A DNA stretch of 64,000 nucleotides from Nemertoderma westbladi (GCA_032718475.1 JAUCBJ010000806.1:26589-90588), one strand, 5' to 3'; positions 1 to 11,519 are shown, counted from the first letter of the stretch. Program-made: numbers and translations. Notes: generated from the letters alone by a model not told the origin.

Positions 1-253
1 CATTCACTAATTACTTTAACTGCTTTGGATAATAATAATTATTATTAATGCCTCATTGATGTTTATTTTATAGGCTCAGGTCATACATGAGCTTTCAACT
101 TTCAATTAATAAATATAACACATTGTATGTAGTCTATATGGGGACGTTCAAACATAAACATTCAACTATATTCTCTTTGAAAGGAAAACATTAAGTAATG
201 TGGGGTCTATAATGTCATAGAAATGTCTTCACGCACAAACAATAGGAACAGAA
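1..253. other. AT-rich flank, no gene seen
   Basis: AT-rich unique sequence leading into the 43-bp minisatellite. No coding exon, RNA gene or transposon end was recognised. Confidence 0.6.
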
Positions 254-3200
254 TAGGTACGAGCTTTCAAACTGTAGTACAGTTCTTTCTCAGGTACGTA
301 TACACTGACTCAAACTGTAGTACAGTTCTTCCTTAGGTACTGACTCAAACTGTAGTACAGTTCTTCCTCAGGTACATATACACTGACTCAAACTCTAGTA
401 CAGTTCTTCCTCAGGTACATATACACTGACTCAAACTATAGTACAGTTCTTCTTCAGGTACATATACACTGACTCAAACTGTAGTACAGTTCTTCCTCAG
501 GTACATATACACTGACCCAAACTGTAGTACAGTTCTTCCTCAGGTACGTATACACTGATTCAAACTGCAGTACAGTTCGTCCTAAGGTACATATACACCG
601 ACTCAAACTGTAGTACAGTTCTTCCTCGGGTACTTATACACTGACTCAAACTGTAGTACAGTTCTTCCTCAGGTACATATACTCTGACTCAAACTGTAGT
701 ACAGTTCATCCTCAGGTACATATACACTGACTCAAACTGTAGTACAGTTCTTCCTAGGTACATATACACTGACTCAAACTGTAGTACGGTTCTTCCTCAG
801 GTACATATACACTGACTCAAACTGTAGTACAGTTCTTCCTCGGGTACGTATACACTGACTCCAACTGTAGTACAGTTCTCCCTCAGGTACATATACACTG
901 ACTCAAACTCTAGTACAGTTCTTCCTCAGGTACATATACACTGACTCAAACTGTAGTACAGTTCTTCCTCGGGTACGTATACACTGACTCAAACTGTAGT
1001 ACAGTTCTTCCTCAGGTACGTATACACGGACTCAAATTGTAGTACAGTTCGTCCTCAGGTACATATACACTGACTCAAACTGTAGTACAGTTCTTCCTCA
1101 GGTACGTATACACTGACTCAAACTGTAGTACAGTTCTTCCTCAGGTACGTATACACTGATTCAAACTGTAGTACAGTTATTCCCCGGGTACGTATACACT
1201 GACTCAAACTGTAGTACAGTTCATCCTCAGGTACATATACTCTGACTCAAACTGTAGTACAGTTCTTCCTCAGGTACATATACACTGACTCAAACTGTAG
1301 TACAGTTCTTCCTCAGGTACATATACACTGACCCAAACTGTAGTACAGTTCTTCCTCAGGTACGTATACACTGACTCAAACTGTAGTACAGTTCTTCCTC
1401 GGGTACGTATACACTGACTCAAACTGTAGTACAGTTCTTCCTCAGGTACGTATACACGGACTCAAATTGTAGTACAGTTCGTCCTCAGGTACATATACAC
1501 TGACTCAAACTCTAGTACAGTTCTTCCTCAGGTACATCATATACACTGACTCAAACTATGGTACAGTTCTTCCCCAGGTACATATACACTGACTCAAACT
1601 GTAGAACAGTCCTTCCTCAGGTACATATACACTGACTCAAACTGTAGTACAGTTCTTCCTCAGGTACATATACACTGACCCAAACTGTAGTACAGTTCTT
1701 CCTCAGGTACGTATACACTGACTCAAACTGTAGTACAGTTCGTCCTAAGGTACATATACACCGACTAAAACTGTAGTACAGTTCTTCCTCAGGTACTTAT
1801 ACACTGACTCAAACTGTAGTACAGTTCGTCATCAGGTACATATACACTGACTCAAACTGTAGTACAGTTCTTCGTCAGGTACGTATACACTGACTCAAAC
1901 TGTAGTACAGTTCTTCCTCAGGTACGTATACACTGACTCAAACTGTAGTACAGTTCTTCCTCAGGTACATATACTCTGACTCAAACTGTAGTACAGTTCT
2001 TCCTCAGGTACATATACACTGACTCAAACTGTAGTACAGTTCTTCCTCAGGTACGTATACACTGACTCAAACTGTAGTAAAGTTCTTCCTCAGGTACATA
2101 TACACTGACTCAAACTATGGTACAGTTCTTCCTCAGGTACATATACACTGACTCAAACTGTAGTACAGTTCTTCCTCAGGTACGTATACACTGACTCAAA
2201 CTGTAGTAAAGTTCTTCCTCAGGTACATATACACTGACTCAAACTATGGTACAGTTCTTCCTCAGGTACATATACACTGACTCAAACTGTAGTACAGTTC
2301 TTCCTCAGGTACATATACACTGACTCAAACTGTAGTACAGTTCTTCCTCAGGTACGTATACACTGACTCAAACTGTAGTAAAGTTCTTCCTCAGGTACAT
2401 ATACACTGACTCAAACTATGGTACAGTTCTTCCTCAGGTACATATACACTGACTCAAACTGTAGAACAGTTCTTCCTCAGGTACATATACACTGACCCAA
2501 ACTGTAGTACAGTTCTTCCTCAGGTACGTATACACTGACTCAAACTGTAGTACAGTTCGTCCTAAGGTACATATACACCGACTAAAACTGTAGTACAGTT
2601 CTTCCTCAGGTACTTATACACTGACTCAAACTGTAGTACAGTTCGTCATCAGGTATATATACACTGACTCAAACTGTAGTACAGTTCTTCGTCAGGTACG
2701 TATACACTGACTCAAACTGTAGTACAGTTCTTCCTCAGGTACGTATACACTGACTCAAACTGTAGTACAGTTCTTCCTCAGGTACATATACTCTGACTCA
2801 AACTGTAGTACAGTTCTTCCTCAGGTACATATACACTGACTCAAACTGTAGTACAGTTCGTCCTAAGGTACATATACACCGACTAAAACTGTAGTACAGT
2901 TCTCCCTCAGGTACTTATACACTGACTCAAACTGTAGTACAGTTCGTCATCAGGTACATATACACTGACTCAAACTGTAGTACAGTTCTTCCTCAGGTAC
3001 GTATACACTGACTCAAACTGTAGTACAGTTCTTCCTCGGGTACGTATACACTGACTCAAACTGTAGTACAGTTCTTCCTCAGGTACATATACTCTGACTC
3101 AAACTGTAGTACAGTTCTTCCTCAGGTACATATACACTGACTCAAACTGTAGTACAGCTCTTCCTCAGGTACGTATACACTGACTCAAACTGTAGTACAG

Positions 3201-3558
3201 TTCTTCCTCGGGTACGTATACACTGACTCAAACTGTAGTACAGCTCTTCCTCAGGTACGTATACACTGACTCAAACTGTAGTACAGCTCTTCCTCAGGTA
3301 CGTATACACTGACTCAAACTTTAGTACAGTTCTTCCTCAGGTACATATACTCTGACTCAAACTGTAGTACAGTTCTTCCTCAGGTACATATACACTGACT
3401 CAAACTGTAGTACAGTTCGTCCTAAGGTAGATATACACCGACTAAAACTGTAGTACAGTTCTTCCTCAGGTACATATACACCGACTAAAACTGTAGTACA
3501 GTTCTTCCTCAGGTACTTATACACTGACTAAAACTGTAGTACAGTTCTTCCTCAGGTA
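254..3558. repeat. 43-bp minisatellite array, main block
   Basis: Roughly 75 tandem copies of a 43-bp unit. Each unit holds the odd-centred palindrome AACTGTAGTACAGTT, then a CTTCCTCAGGTAC segment and TATACACTGACTC. Units differ at diagnostic positions: ACATATA or ACGTATA, CTGACTC or CCGACTA, and GTAGTACAG or TATGGTACAG. Variants recur in ordered groups (see findings), so the array has higher-order structure. A few units are shorter. The block stops at the insertion of a LINE at 3559 and resumes at 5151. No function is evident. Confidence 0.95.
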
Positions 3559-5150
3559 GTTTAGTTTAGTTTAGTTTATTGTCGTATCCGGGATGAAAAC
3601 TCAAACAAACAATATAAACAACAAGCACCATAAAGCAAAGGATAGACCAATTATAAAATGTATACTAAATATATACTACTTACGATATACTGTACTACCG
3701 AAGTATATTTCCGATTTCTATTGGATACGATATAATTGTATTCCTGATTTATTCTACTTAATTAATTATACTAAATGTACTACAAATTTCTGATAATGAC
3801 AGAAAGAAATTTAAATTGAAATTTGAAATTAAGCCGATCGTAATTCGTTACATTATTACTTTTTGTGTACCTCGATAATTTCATGACACAAACTAGTTAG
3901 TTCTGAATTGCTCAAACTCCCTAGGGCCGTTGGTAGATCTCTGTCACTACTCTCAAGGTATTTGGCTCTTTGCAATGACGATAAAGAGCATTCTAGAAAT
4001 ATATGTGTGTCCGTTTGAATGTCACCGCACGCGCATAGTCGTTCGTCTCTTGGGATACGCGACCATCTTCCCATTTCCATTGGTAGCGACGTCGAACTCA
4101 TCCGTATTCTAGTAAAGTCAATTCTTTGACATTCTGGAATAGAGGAGTCACTATAAACTGAATGGCAGACTAAATTCGGGTTGAACTGGAGGTAATTTGA
4201 TATCCTCGTGGAATTTCTAACATTTGCTGTGGTACGCTCTTTTATCACGTTTAATGAGGATTGAGGGTTATTAGTATTACCATTCATCATGTTGTCAATA
4301 TATTTACCACATGGGCTTTTTAGACTCGATGCTAATTTTATTGCGAACTCGTGGTAACTTCCGACGAAATTAGATCTCCTTGTTAACCCTTGAAGAAAGT
4401 TCTTTTGTCGTATTTTTATTGTTGTCTCTATATGTTCCACTCCTGTTTCTATCCATGTTAAATCATTTGGTGTCGTGCATCTCACGTTTAGTAAATGTTT
4501 AAGAGACTTTATGGTCATTGATACGATCGGTTTAATATTGTTACACAGCCATGTCTCGCTTCCGTATAACAATTTTGATTGTAAGGCAGCGTTCCATACC
4601 AATTTTTTTTACAGTAAATGGGGCATCAGCGTTTTTTGCTAGGAATGATGAAAACTTGTTGTAGTTGGACATGCGGGAATTCATATCGTCGGTGGCCTGC
4701 ACAGATATCGGGTTGATGGAAATGGTTGCTCCAAGATATACATATGAATCAACGCATAGTAAGATGATGTCATCAACTTTAATGGGGTCTTGATCTTGGG
4801 TTGATTCGGCCGAGGATAAAAATTTTGATTTTGTTGGGTGGATTATCATACCCAGCTCATCACTTTTCTTCTTTATTCGCCGTACTTTTTCGATTAGAAT
4901 ACTGCGTGAAGTGGCACAAACACAGGTATCATCCATTAATAATAATAAGTGAAAACTGCGCAACCAATCATCTTCTCCCATGTCGTCAACCACATCCACT
5001 ATAGGGTCTATATGGGCGCAGAATAATGGGCAACTCGATGGTTTTCCCTGACCCACCCCTGCAGTACTCTCGAATACGCAGGAACCGAATTTGTTTGTAG
5101 TGTTTTGCATAGATCTAGCGAGGGCCATAAGAAACTTCGCGCCGCATCCG
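3559..5150 (-). mobile_element. 5'-truncated non-LTR retrotransposon inside the minisatellite
   Basis: A minus-strand LINE 3' part sits between two blocks of the same minisatellite. Its 3' end lies at the low coordinate and carries a five-base tandem tail (TAAAC repeats on the minus strand, 3559-3580). The other end breaks inside RT coding sequence, as expected of 5' truncation. GGTA borders both junctions (3555-3558 and 5151-5154); this may be a short target duplication or microhomology. The family differs from RTE-1 in sequence and tail. Confidence 0.8.
3856..5150 (-). pseudogene. Reverse transcriptase, C-terminal half, of a non-LTR element (frameshifted)
   Basis: Two overlapping reading frames encode the RT palm to C-terminus. 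The upstream frame (to about 4600) shows GVGQGKPSSCPLF, matching RT motif B, and LLLLMDDTC, the catalytic YxDD motif in LMDD form. The downstream frame (3856-4602) holds the thumb and a C-terminal C-x-C...H...C cluster (R-L-C-A-C-G-D ... H-I-F-L-E-C) of the kind found near the end of many LINE ORF2 proteins. The frames switch at a run of eight A (minus strand) near 4602-4609, so a homopolymer slip could explain the break. No endonuclease is present. It would be non-autonomous as it stands. Confidence 0.8.
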
Positions 5151-5561
5151 GGTACATATACACCGACTAAAACTGTAGTACAGTTCTTCCTCAGGTACAT
5201 ATACACCGACTAAAACTGTAGTACAGTTCTTCCTCAGGTACTTATACACTGACTAAAACTGTAGTACAGTTCTTCCTCGGGTACGTATACACCGACTAAA
5301 ACTGTAGTACAGTTCTTCCTCAGGTACTTATACACTGACTAAAACTGTAGTACAGTTCTTCCTCGGGTACGTATACACTGACTCAAACTGTAGTACAGTT
5401 CTTCCTCAGGTACTTATACACTGACTCAAACTGTAGTACAGTTCTTCCTCAGGTACTTATACACTGACTCAAACTGTAGTACAGTTCTTCCTCAGGTACA
5501 TATACACTGACTCAAACTTTAGTACAGTTCTTCCTCAGGTACATATACACTGACTTAAACT
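5151..5561. repeat. 43-bp minisatellite array, distal block
   Basis: About nine to ten more copies of the unit seen at 254-3558, resumed exactly at the far edge of the inserted LINE. The first copies are the CCGACTA variant also found next to the proximal junction, which supports the two blocks having been one array. The array decays into unique sequence after 5561. Confidence 0.95.
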
Positions 5562-6136
5562 TAACAACTCTTTCTTTACCTACGGAAGATTGCACACTGG
5601 TTTATGGCCAACGCTTTTTCATGAGTTGAATCTTGAAATCTCATGTGTGACCCGGGCCTTATAGTTACTATTATTGTTTATTATGTGAAATAAACAACCA
5701 TACCTATCGGTCCTAGCGCTGCTGCCTTCAAGCGCGCGCCATGTGTGAGTGATGGATCATTGTAATTTTAAAAACTTATTGGGCAAGCCACACATCTAGT
5801 ATTGTGGAATCTGTTTCCCAACTTATTATGAAATATTGTTGTATAATGATATATATTATAGCCCCATAGCCTATTATTCAATAATAATATTACTGGTATT
5901 ACCGTTAGCTTTTCTCATTGTAAACAATACTAAATTATTGATTGTCAAGTCATTATTCTCTGTATAATTCTTGGATATTGTGGTGTTGGATTGATAAGGT
6001 ATTCTTTTTAAAATAGTTGCATTAGAATGCTTTATCCTTAAACGGAACATAAATTATTCACAAACCATATGTTAATGCCAATAGTGAAGTTTCTACAATT
6101 TTTTCGTAAATTAAAATCCTAAGGCCGAAACGGGTG
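5562..6136. other. Unique AT-rich spacer, no gene seen
   Basis: Unique sequence between two minisatellites. No exon-like reading frame with splice borders, RNA gene or transposon terminus was recognised on either strand. Confidence 0.5.
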
Positions 6137-6755
6137 GTTTTTAGAACTTTATGAGACGTGCTATTTTATGGGATGTGTAACAATACTTTATGAGACGGGC
6201 TATTTTATGGGATGTGTAACAATACTTTATGAGACGGGCTATTTTATGGGATGTGTAACAATACTTTATGAGACGGGCTATTTTATGGGATGTGTAACAA
6301 TACTTTATGAGACGGGCTATTTTATGGGATGTGTAACAATACTTTATGAGACGGGCTATTTTATGGGGGATGTGTAACAATACTTTATGAGACGGGATAT
6401 TTTATGGGATGTGTAACAATACTTTATGAGACGGGCTATTTTATGGGGGATGTGTAACAATACTTTATGAGACGGGATATTTTATGGGATGTGTAACAAT
6501 ACTTTATGAGACGGGCTATTTTATGGAATGTGTAACAATACTTTATGAGACGGGCTATTTTATGGGATGTGTAACAATACTTTATGAGACGGGCTATTTT
6601 ATGGGGGATGTGTAACAATACTTTATGAGACGGGCTATTTTATGGGATGTGTAACAATACTTTATGAGACGGGCTATTTTATGGGATGTGTAACAATACT
6701 TTGTGAGACGGGCTATTTTATGGGATGTGTAACAATACTTTGTGACATGCCATAG
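6137..6755. repeat. 39-bp minisatellite array
   Basis: About 15 copies of a 39-bp unit containing TATGAGACGGGCTATTTTAT and GGGATGTGTAACAATAC. Copies are nearly identical; a few have two extra G (GGGGGATG), a TGGAATG variant or a TTGTGAG variant near the end. Because 39 is divisible by three, the array is open over long stretches on both strands with a 13-residue periodic translation. The open frames follow from the period and are not evidence of a gene. Confidence 0.95.
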
Positions 6756-7195
6756 GCTCAGGGGCCTGCCGCGCCCTTGAAATGATGTATCGTATAGATT
6801 AGGGTAGAAGTATTTGTCTTTATATTTTCACCTTTTTTGGCGACTTGAGGCCGATAGTTCCGATAGGAATTAAATATTAAATAACAATCGTATAAAGCGA
6901 TAAACGCTCGTATAACTAAATAGTTTATCAACAATTATTCTCCCTATAAATTACCATTTAATAACTTGTTATAAATGCATCATAAATAATCATCGCACGA
7001 CTAATAGATATCCTATAAATATATAATTTAATACTAAAATAAAACGGGGGAGATATTATTATTGTTATTGATATAAATTCAATACAAACCACACAATATA
7101 ACGTACAAGTTTTTAGTTACACACAATGTTTTTGAAGCATTAAGTCGCAAGCAAGATGTTTCTTTAATATTGCACCCGTGGCACCAGTCTCATGA
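6756..7195. other. Spacer between minisatellites, no gene seen
   Basis: AT-rich unique sequence. No supported exon, RNA or transposon end. Confidence 0.5.
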
Positions 7196-7835
7196 TTTAA
7201 GATACCGTTGGAAATGCCCACCAATGGTGGGTACCAGCGGTGGACCACCAGTGGTGGGCCACCAGAGTTGGGCACCAGTGGTCGGCACCAGTGGTGGCCA
7301 CCAGTGGTGGGCCACCAGTGATGGGGCACCAGTGGTGGGCCACCAGTGATGGGGCACCAGTGGTGGGCCACCAGAGGTGGGCACCAGTGGTCGGCACCAG
7401 TGGTCGGCACCAGTGGTCGGCACCAGTGGTCGGCACCAGTGGTGGCCACCAGTGATGGGCCACCAGTGGTGGGCACCAGTGATGGGCCACCAGTGGTGGG
7501 CACCAGTGGTGGGCACCAGTGGTCGGCACCAGTGGTGGGGCCACCAGTGGTGGGCCACCAGTGATGGGGCCACCAGTGGTGGGCCACCAGTGATGGGGCA
7601 CCAGTGGTGGGCCACCAGAGGTGGGCACCAGTGGTCGGCACCAGTGGTCGGCACCAGTGGTCGGCACCAGTGGTCGGCACCAGTGGTGGCCACCAGTGGT
7701 GGGCCACCAGTGGTGGGCACCAGTGGTCGGCACCAGTGGTGGGCACCAGTGATGGGGCACCAGTGGTGGGCCACCAGTGATGGGGCACCAGTGGTGGGCC
7801 ACCAGTGGTCGGCACCACTGGTGGGCCACTACACA
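7196..7835. repeat. G-rich 12-bp minisatellite (GGCACCAGTGGT family)
   Basis: A compact array of short units built on GGCACCAGTGGT, with variants GGGCCACCAGTGGT, GGGGCACCAGTGAT and GGTCGGCACCAGTG. Each copy carries the odd-centred palindrome ACCAGTGGT. Larger blocks of variants recur (for example the series of CGGCACCAGTGGT copies at 7390-7440 and 7630-7680), so copies spread in groups. Open frames of 150-255 codons cross the array in several frames on both strands. They are by-products of a stop-free repeat. Confidence 0.92.
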
Positions 7836-9079
7836 ATATAACTAAACTAAGGAATATAATGTATGTTTCAACAAAATTTGACATTAATTATTAAGATGTG
7901 TATTAATTTAGGGAAGATGGATACCTGTACCTAATTAAATTAAGGATACTGTGTAATTCAATACGTACAATATCATAACAATATGAAAAGGACAATCAAT
8001 AATAGAGAATGAATTAAGTCAATAATATAATTAATAAATAAAATTGACGACATAAGTACAATAATATGGGGCGGTACGCAGTTATGGTGGTAATTAATTT
8101 ATTGATGATGGAACAACTTCAAGTACATGTACTAGTACATGTACTAGTACATGTTATGAATGACAATGAAATTATATTGATAATTTGAAACTTTTTTTAG
8201 ACAATTGTATGAAATAAATTTCGGCAACGTAAAATTGGATTCTTTCGAAGGAGTTAAGTAGGCCTAGGTGCTATCCTATCCTCTAAAAATTCACTTACAA
8301 ATAAATCTATAATATTTATGGCAATTAATTGGGTTACAAAAGGCAAATTAATTTTACTCGATACATTTAATATAACCAATGCCATCATTCAATTTAATAT
8401 ACCAATATTAATATGATTATATTCGCACCAGGAGGGCAATATTGTTGTTCTAACCAAAGAGCTGCGGTTGAAACTTTACATTTACTAATTATTACATTAT
8501 TATGATGTTGTTATGGATCGGTACCAATAAGTCCAGGGGAACACGGAGGAACACGGAGGAACACGGACACATGGAGGAATCCATTCCTCGTTTACGAATA
8601 GTTTGTTGTATAACAATGTTTCATTTTAGTCATAAAATCACATGGCAAGTAAATCAATCCATATACTACAGTATATTTTACAGTAACTCGTTCCGTTAAC
8701 AATCCTCGCTACGCTCGAGTTTTGTTAAGCACTAAATTACAATACTCTAATCATAAAGTAGTTGAATTTATATTCCAAGTTATGGAATCAATTATTGTCA
8801 AACGACTAGAATACAAGAAGTCATCTTTGATACTCGGTAAACATTATGAATCACGCCGAAAAAGTAACAGGCTGAAAAGGTAAAAATTTATTACTTAAGT
8901 ATAATAATTATAATTGCAAATTAATGGTCGGGTTTCTTCTACAGCAGCTTAGAGGGTTTTTATTTTTGCTTGAGGGCTGCTGCAGCAGAGAGAGAGGGAG
9001 CTGGCAGTAAGGACCGGCACTGCAGACACCTGTGTTTGCTGATTCATCGCCGAACCCCCTAAAGTTGTCTATTTTAAAT
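7836..9079. other. Non-coding stretch downstream of the kinase gene
   Basis: AT-rich unique DNA after the 12-bp array. It contains a perfect 30-bp palindrome at 8125-8154, three short tandem copies of GGAACACGGA near 8537-8570, and then the presumed 3' UTR side of the minus-strand kinase gene that ends at 9080. No polyadenylation site was assigned with confidence. Confidence 0.5.
8125..8154. repeat. Perfect 30-bp palindrome of alternating 6-bp palindromes
   Basis: ACATGT and ACTAGT alternate five times (ACATGT, ACTAGT, ACATGT, ACTAGT, ACATGT). The whole segment equals its own reverse complement and could form a 15-bp hairpin or cruciform. No neighbouring gene explains it. Confidence 0.95.
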
Positions 9080-9245
9080 CTAGAAATCCCGATCCCATCC
9101 AGACAGATCCTCTGGGGGGTCGTCGACGTCTTCGTCTGGGTAATCGTCAAAGTTCGAGGTGTCGGTGGGGGATTTTAGCACCGGTACGATAGGCGGTTTC
9201 AGAGTTCGTTTGCGGATACCGTCCCAATTGAAACCTTCAAACCAT
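9080..9245 (-). CDS. cGMP-dependent protein kinase, last coding exon
   Basis: The minus-strand exon begins after a TTTTAG acceptor with the last base of a split Lys codon. It encodes 54 residues to a TAG stop at 9080-9082. The start (W-F-E-G-F-N-W-D-G) and the later [10 protein letters not shown] stretch are hallmarks of the AGC-kinase C-terminal tail of PKG. The protein ends G-W-D-R-D-F, matching the family's G-W-D-x-D-F end. Joined to the exon at 10128-10304 the frame continues exactly: AA plus A restores Lys, giving Q-K-H-K-W-F. PKG phosphorylates Ser/Thr in response to cGMP, in the cytosol or at membranes. The tail packs on the kinase lobe. Ortholog (PRKG1/foraging type or PRKG2) cannot be chosen from this part. 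The exon is intact. Confidence 0.93.
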
Positions 9246-9750
9246 CTAAAATATATTATATTATTATAATGTAAATATTTATTACAGTAGCTTCATGATT
9301 AGGGTTAGGGGTACAATGCACAGAACAGCTTTCATTATGATTAGAACCAGGGCTGATAAACCTAATAAACTTATAAAAATAAAATGCAGTTCAGCGGAAT
9401 AAAGCTGAGAAAAGTTGGAATTAGAATGCCAGAAAATGTAAAACATGTTATCTGTATAATAGAAACACAATATTCTGGAGGGAATCCGAACCCTCTCTCT
9501 TGGCTGTTACTTGTTTGCAGCCATAGTTAGGCAGGAAGGGCGCCACACACTAACTCCCAAGATCGGATACTCACCCCTTACATATTACTTAACTCCCCTA
9601 AAATATGCCAGTTTCCAATTGTAACTGGAGCTGAATCTAGTTACTTAGATTTGGCAGCTTAACTAAAGCTGGGATGTTCCTTTTCTGCATATCGGGTTGA
9701 AGGTCCGAATGGGATAAAGAACCGGATGCCATGGCCCATCCGGAAGTATC

Positions 9751-9822
9751 GGACCGTGGTCCCATTGGGACCGTGGTCCCATTGGGACCGTGGTTCCATT
9801 TGGACCGTAGTCCCTCCCATTC
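9751..9822. repeat. Short 18-bp tandem repeat (about four copies)
   Basis: Imperfect copies of GGACCGTGGTCCCATTGG. Each contains the palindrome GGACCNNGGTCC with small substitutions. It lies within the kinase intron. Confidence 0.85.
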
Positions 9823-9903
9823 GGACCTCCGTCCTGAAACCTTATTTCAGCTGCTCAGACTCAAGATTCACTAGGGAGATCGATTCACTATCTGTCTATA
9901 ATC

Positions 9904-10038
9904 GGTCCTCACGGCGAAAGCACATTCCTGCAAAGTGTCGGCGGCTTTGTTCTAGTGTCAAGCTTGGCGCTTGGGGGGAAAAATGAGACACCTCCAATGT
10001 TATATGTGTCTGGTTGGTGATGTGTGCATTGTACTTGA
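9904..10038 (-). mobile_element. Old RTE-1 fragment in the kinase intron
   Basis: About 135 bp match the distal RT region of RTE-1 (compare 22814-22945), from GGTCCTCACGGCGAAAGCA to GTGTGCATTGTACTTGAC. It is more diverged than the other copies, with small indels such as extra bases in the CAAGCTTGG stretch. It is truncated at both ends. Confidence 0.85.
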
Positions 10039-10127
10039 CCGATTCACTAACACTAACCAACTGGACAACCTGATAGATGGTTAGTATTTAATATTATTTA
10101 CTAAACTGATTCAATTTAATAACTTAC

Positions 10128-10304
10128 TTGTGTTTTTGGATGTCTTTAATGCCACTTTTCGTTCTTTCCGACGGATTATCTCGACAGAGTTTTTTAATCA
10201 AATTGGATGCGGATCTGGTAATTTTCCTCGGGAAATCTATCATATCCATCCCCTTGAGTATCAGGTTGTAGGTTTTCATCGGATCGGTACCCGAGAACGG
10301 TGGA
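10128..10304 (-). CDS. cGMP-dependent protein kinase, penultimate coding exon
   Basis: This 177-nt exon on the minus strand runs from a TTTTAG acceptor to an AA|GTAAGT donor. It encodes the C-terminal lobe of the kinase: [12 protein letters not shown], then [19 protein letters not shown] and I-K-D-I-Q-K-H. These match PKG rather than other AGC kinases, in particular D-P-M-K-T-Y-N and K-D-I-Q-K-H-K. The conserved P-S-E-R is followed directly by T-K-S-G. Typical PKGs have about three more residues there (L-G-x), so a short in-frame deletion is likely. Upstream catalytic exons were not found in the window; they would lie at higher coordinates or beyond it. Confidence 0.92.
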
Positions 10305-10770
10305 CTAAAATAACATTCATTATACAATCAAGGCGACTTGTATGTATAGCTCAAGTTAGTGACTCTAAATTTTTTCCATTCGCAGCAAATCTTTAAGAAG
10401 GCTACTTTTACAAACAAAGTGAATTCATTTTAAGTCTAGAAACCATCAAAAACACACTCTAAATCAGCTATTATCAGCTGGTCACTACGGTGGCTGATTT
10501 TGGTTATTCATTCCAGATTTACAACAAAATTTGATAAATTAATAATTGTATAAATTTTGGTTCTGGTTTCTCTGTTTTTTGTATCTTTTGTTATTAAATG
10601 TTTTGATTTTTTATATTTCCATTCAATCAATATTTTAAAATGTTCTGACATGGCCTACCGTTCTGTTCTGTTCTGTAGGCCCCTAGGCCATGGAATACTA
10701 AATATACAAAGGAGGACACAATGCAATCATACCTCTGGAGGCAATCTTAGGCAATTTAGCAGCGGATTTC
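10305..10770 (-). other. Upstream kinase intron sequence, no exon seen
   Basis: Unique AT-rich DNA between the kinase acceptor and the RTE-1 pair. No kinase-like exon was recognised. Confidence 0.55.
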
Positions 10771-11519
10771 AGGTGTCAGGTCAGGTATTCTAGGTCATTG
10801 ATCAAGAAAACTTGCCACCTCCATGCAGCATAAAGGAGGTGCCACCTGTAGCTGCATAGACCCTCTTACTAGGGCAAATCTGGTCCTGTAACTAGGACCC
10901 CCTTCGTTCTGGGATAAGGACGCCTTTGGTCCTGGATTAAGGACCCATATACTTGGCTGCAGGGGTATATGGCCTGGCCAGGCAGATGGTGATCTACCAA
11001 TGGCTGGTCAGGAGTAGAGTGTTCTCATGTTCACTCTGAGTGCACTTCACTGCGACCTGCACCTGGCAGCAGGGGTACAGGGCATGACCCAGCAGATGAG
11101 CTGCACAGCCAATGGTGGGTCATGTGCGCCAGAGTAGATATGGGTGATGGGCCTCATATCTGACTCCACTGCGACACCCACCCTGTGGAATGGCAAACCA
11201 GGGTGTGGTATTTGCCCCGAGAGCTGACTCGGCAAAAAAACACCCCCCAACCCCCCACTATGGATTACATTAGTAATGCGGAGGTCCGGCCACTAGAGGC
11301 CAGTGGAATTACCGGACACAATCGGCCTCACAGCCGTCAGTTATCTCCTGACCGGCTGCTTGTCTCACCCCCTACTGGAGAGAGAGAATCCAACAATTCT
11401 TTGAGTCCCTTTCCTGATGACCTTTCTGGCCCAAACCCCGGGTCATCAGGGAGGCCAGATTGTGAGGGGGGGAGGGATTCTGGAGTTGGGGGCTACTCTC
11501 ATGTTCCACCCCGACCAAC
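10771..11519 (+). mobile_element. RTE-1 5' part, plus strand, truncated at its 3' side
   Basis: Matches the first ~750 bp of the full-length copy at 48360, from the AGGTC repeats through the 5' region to CCACCCCGACCAACAA. There it abuts the 3' terminus of a minus-strand copy. It includes the beginning of the element ORF with small differences. No 3' part of this copy was found beyond the neighbouring element. Confidence 0.9.

Larger units (their letters stand above)
9246..10127 (-). other. Last intron of the kinase gene
   Basis: Bounded by the GTAAGT donor at the 10128 side and the TTTTAG acceptor at the 9245 side. It contains four imperfect copies of an 18-bp unit around GGACCGTGGTCCCATTGG (9751-9822) and an old RTE-1 fragment (9904-10038). 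Confidence 0.85.

Noticed and set aside
254-3558. CRISPR-like array (short repeats with internal palindrome)
   Set aside because: Units are contiguous 43-bp copies with no unique spacers, in a eukaryotic genome; it is a minisatellite.
6137-6755. Open reading frames with a 13-residue periodic protein on both strands
   Set aside because: The 39-bp unit is a multiple of three with no stops in those frames. Near identity at DNA level on both strands shows a minisatellite, not a repeat protein gene.
7117-7884. 255-codon Pro/Trp/Thr-rich frame over the G-rich array
   Set aside because: Similar open frames exist in other frames and on the opposite strand, and the sequence is a 12-bp tandem repeat.
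9297-9315. TTAGGG-like dimer suggesting telomeric sequence
   Set aside because: Only two units (TTAGGGTTAGGGG) in unique intron-side DNA; too short to call an interstitial telomere.
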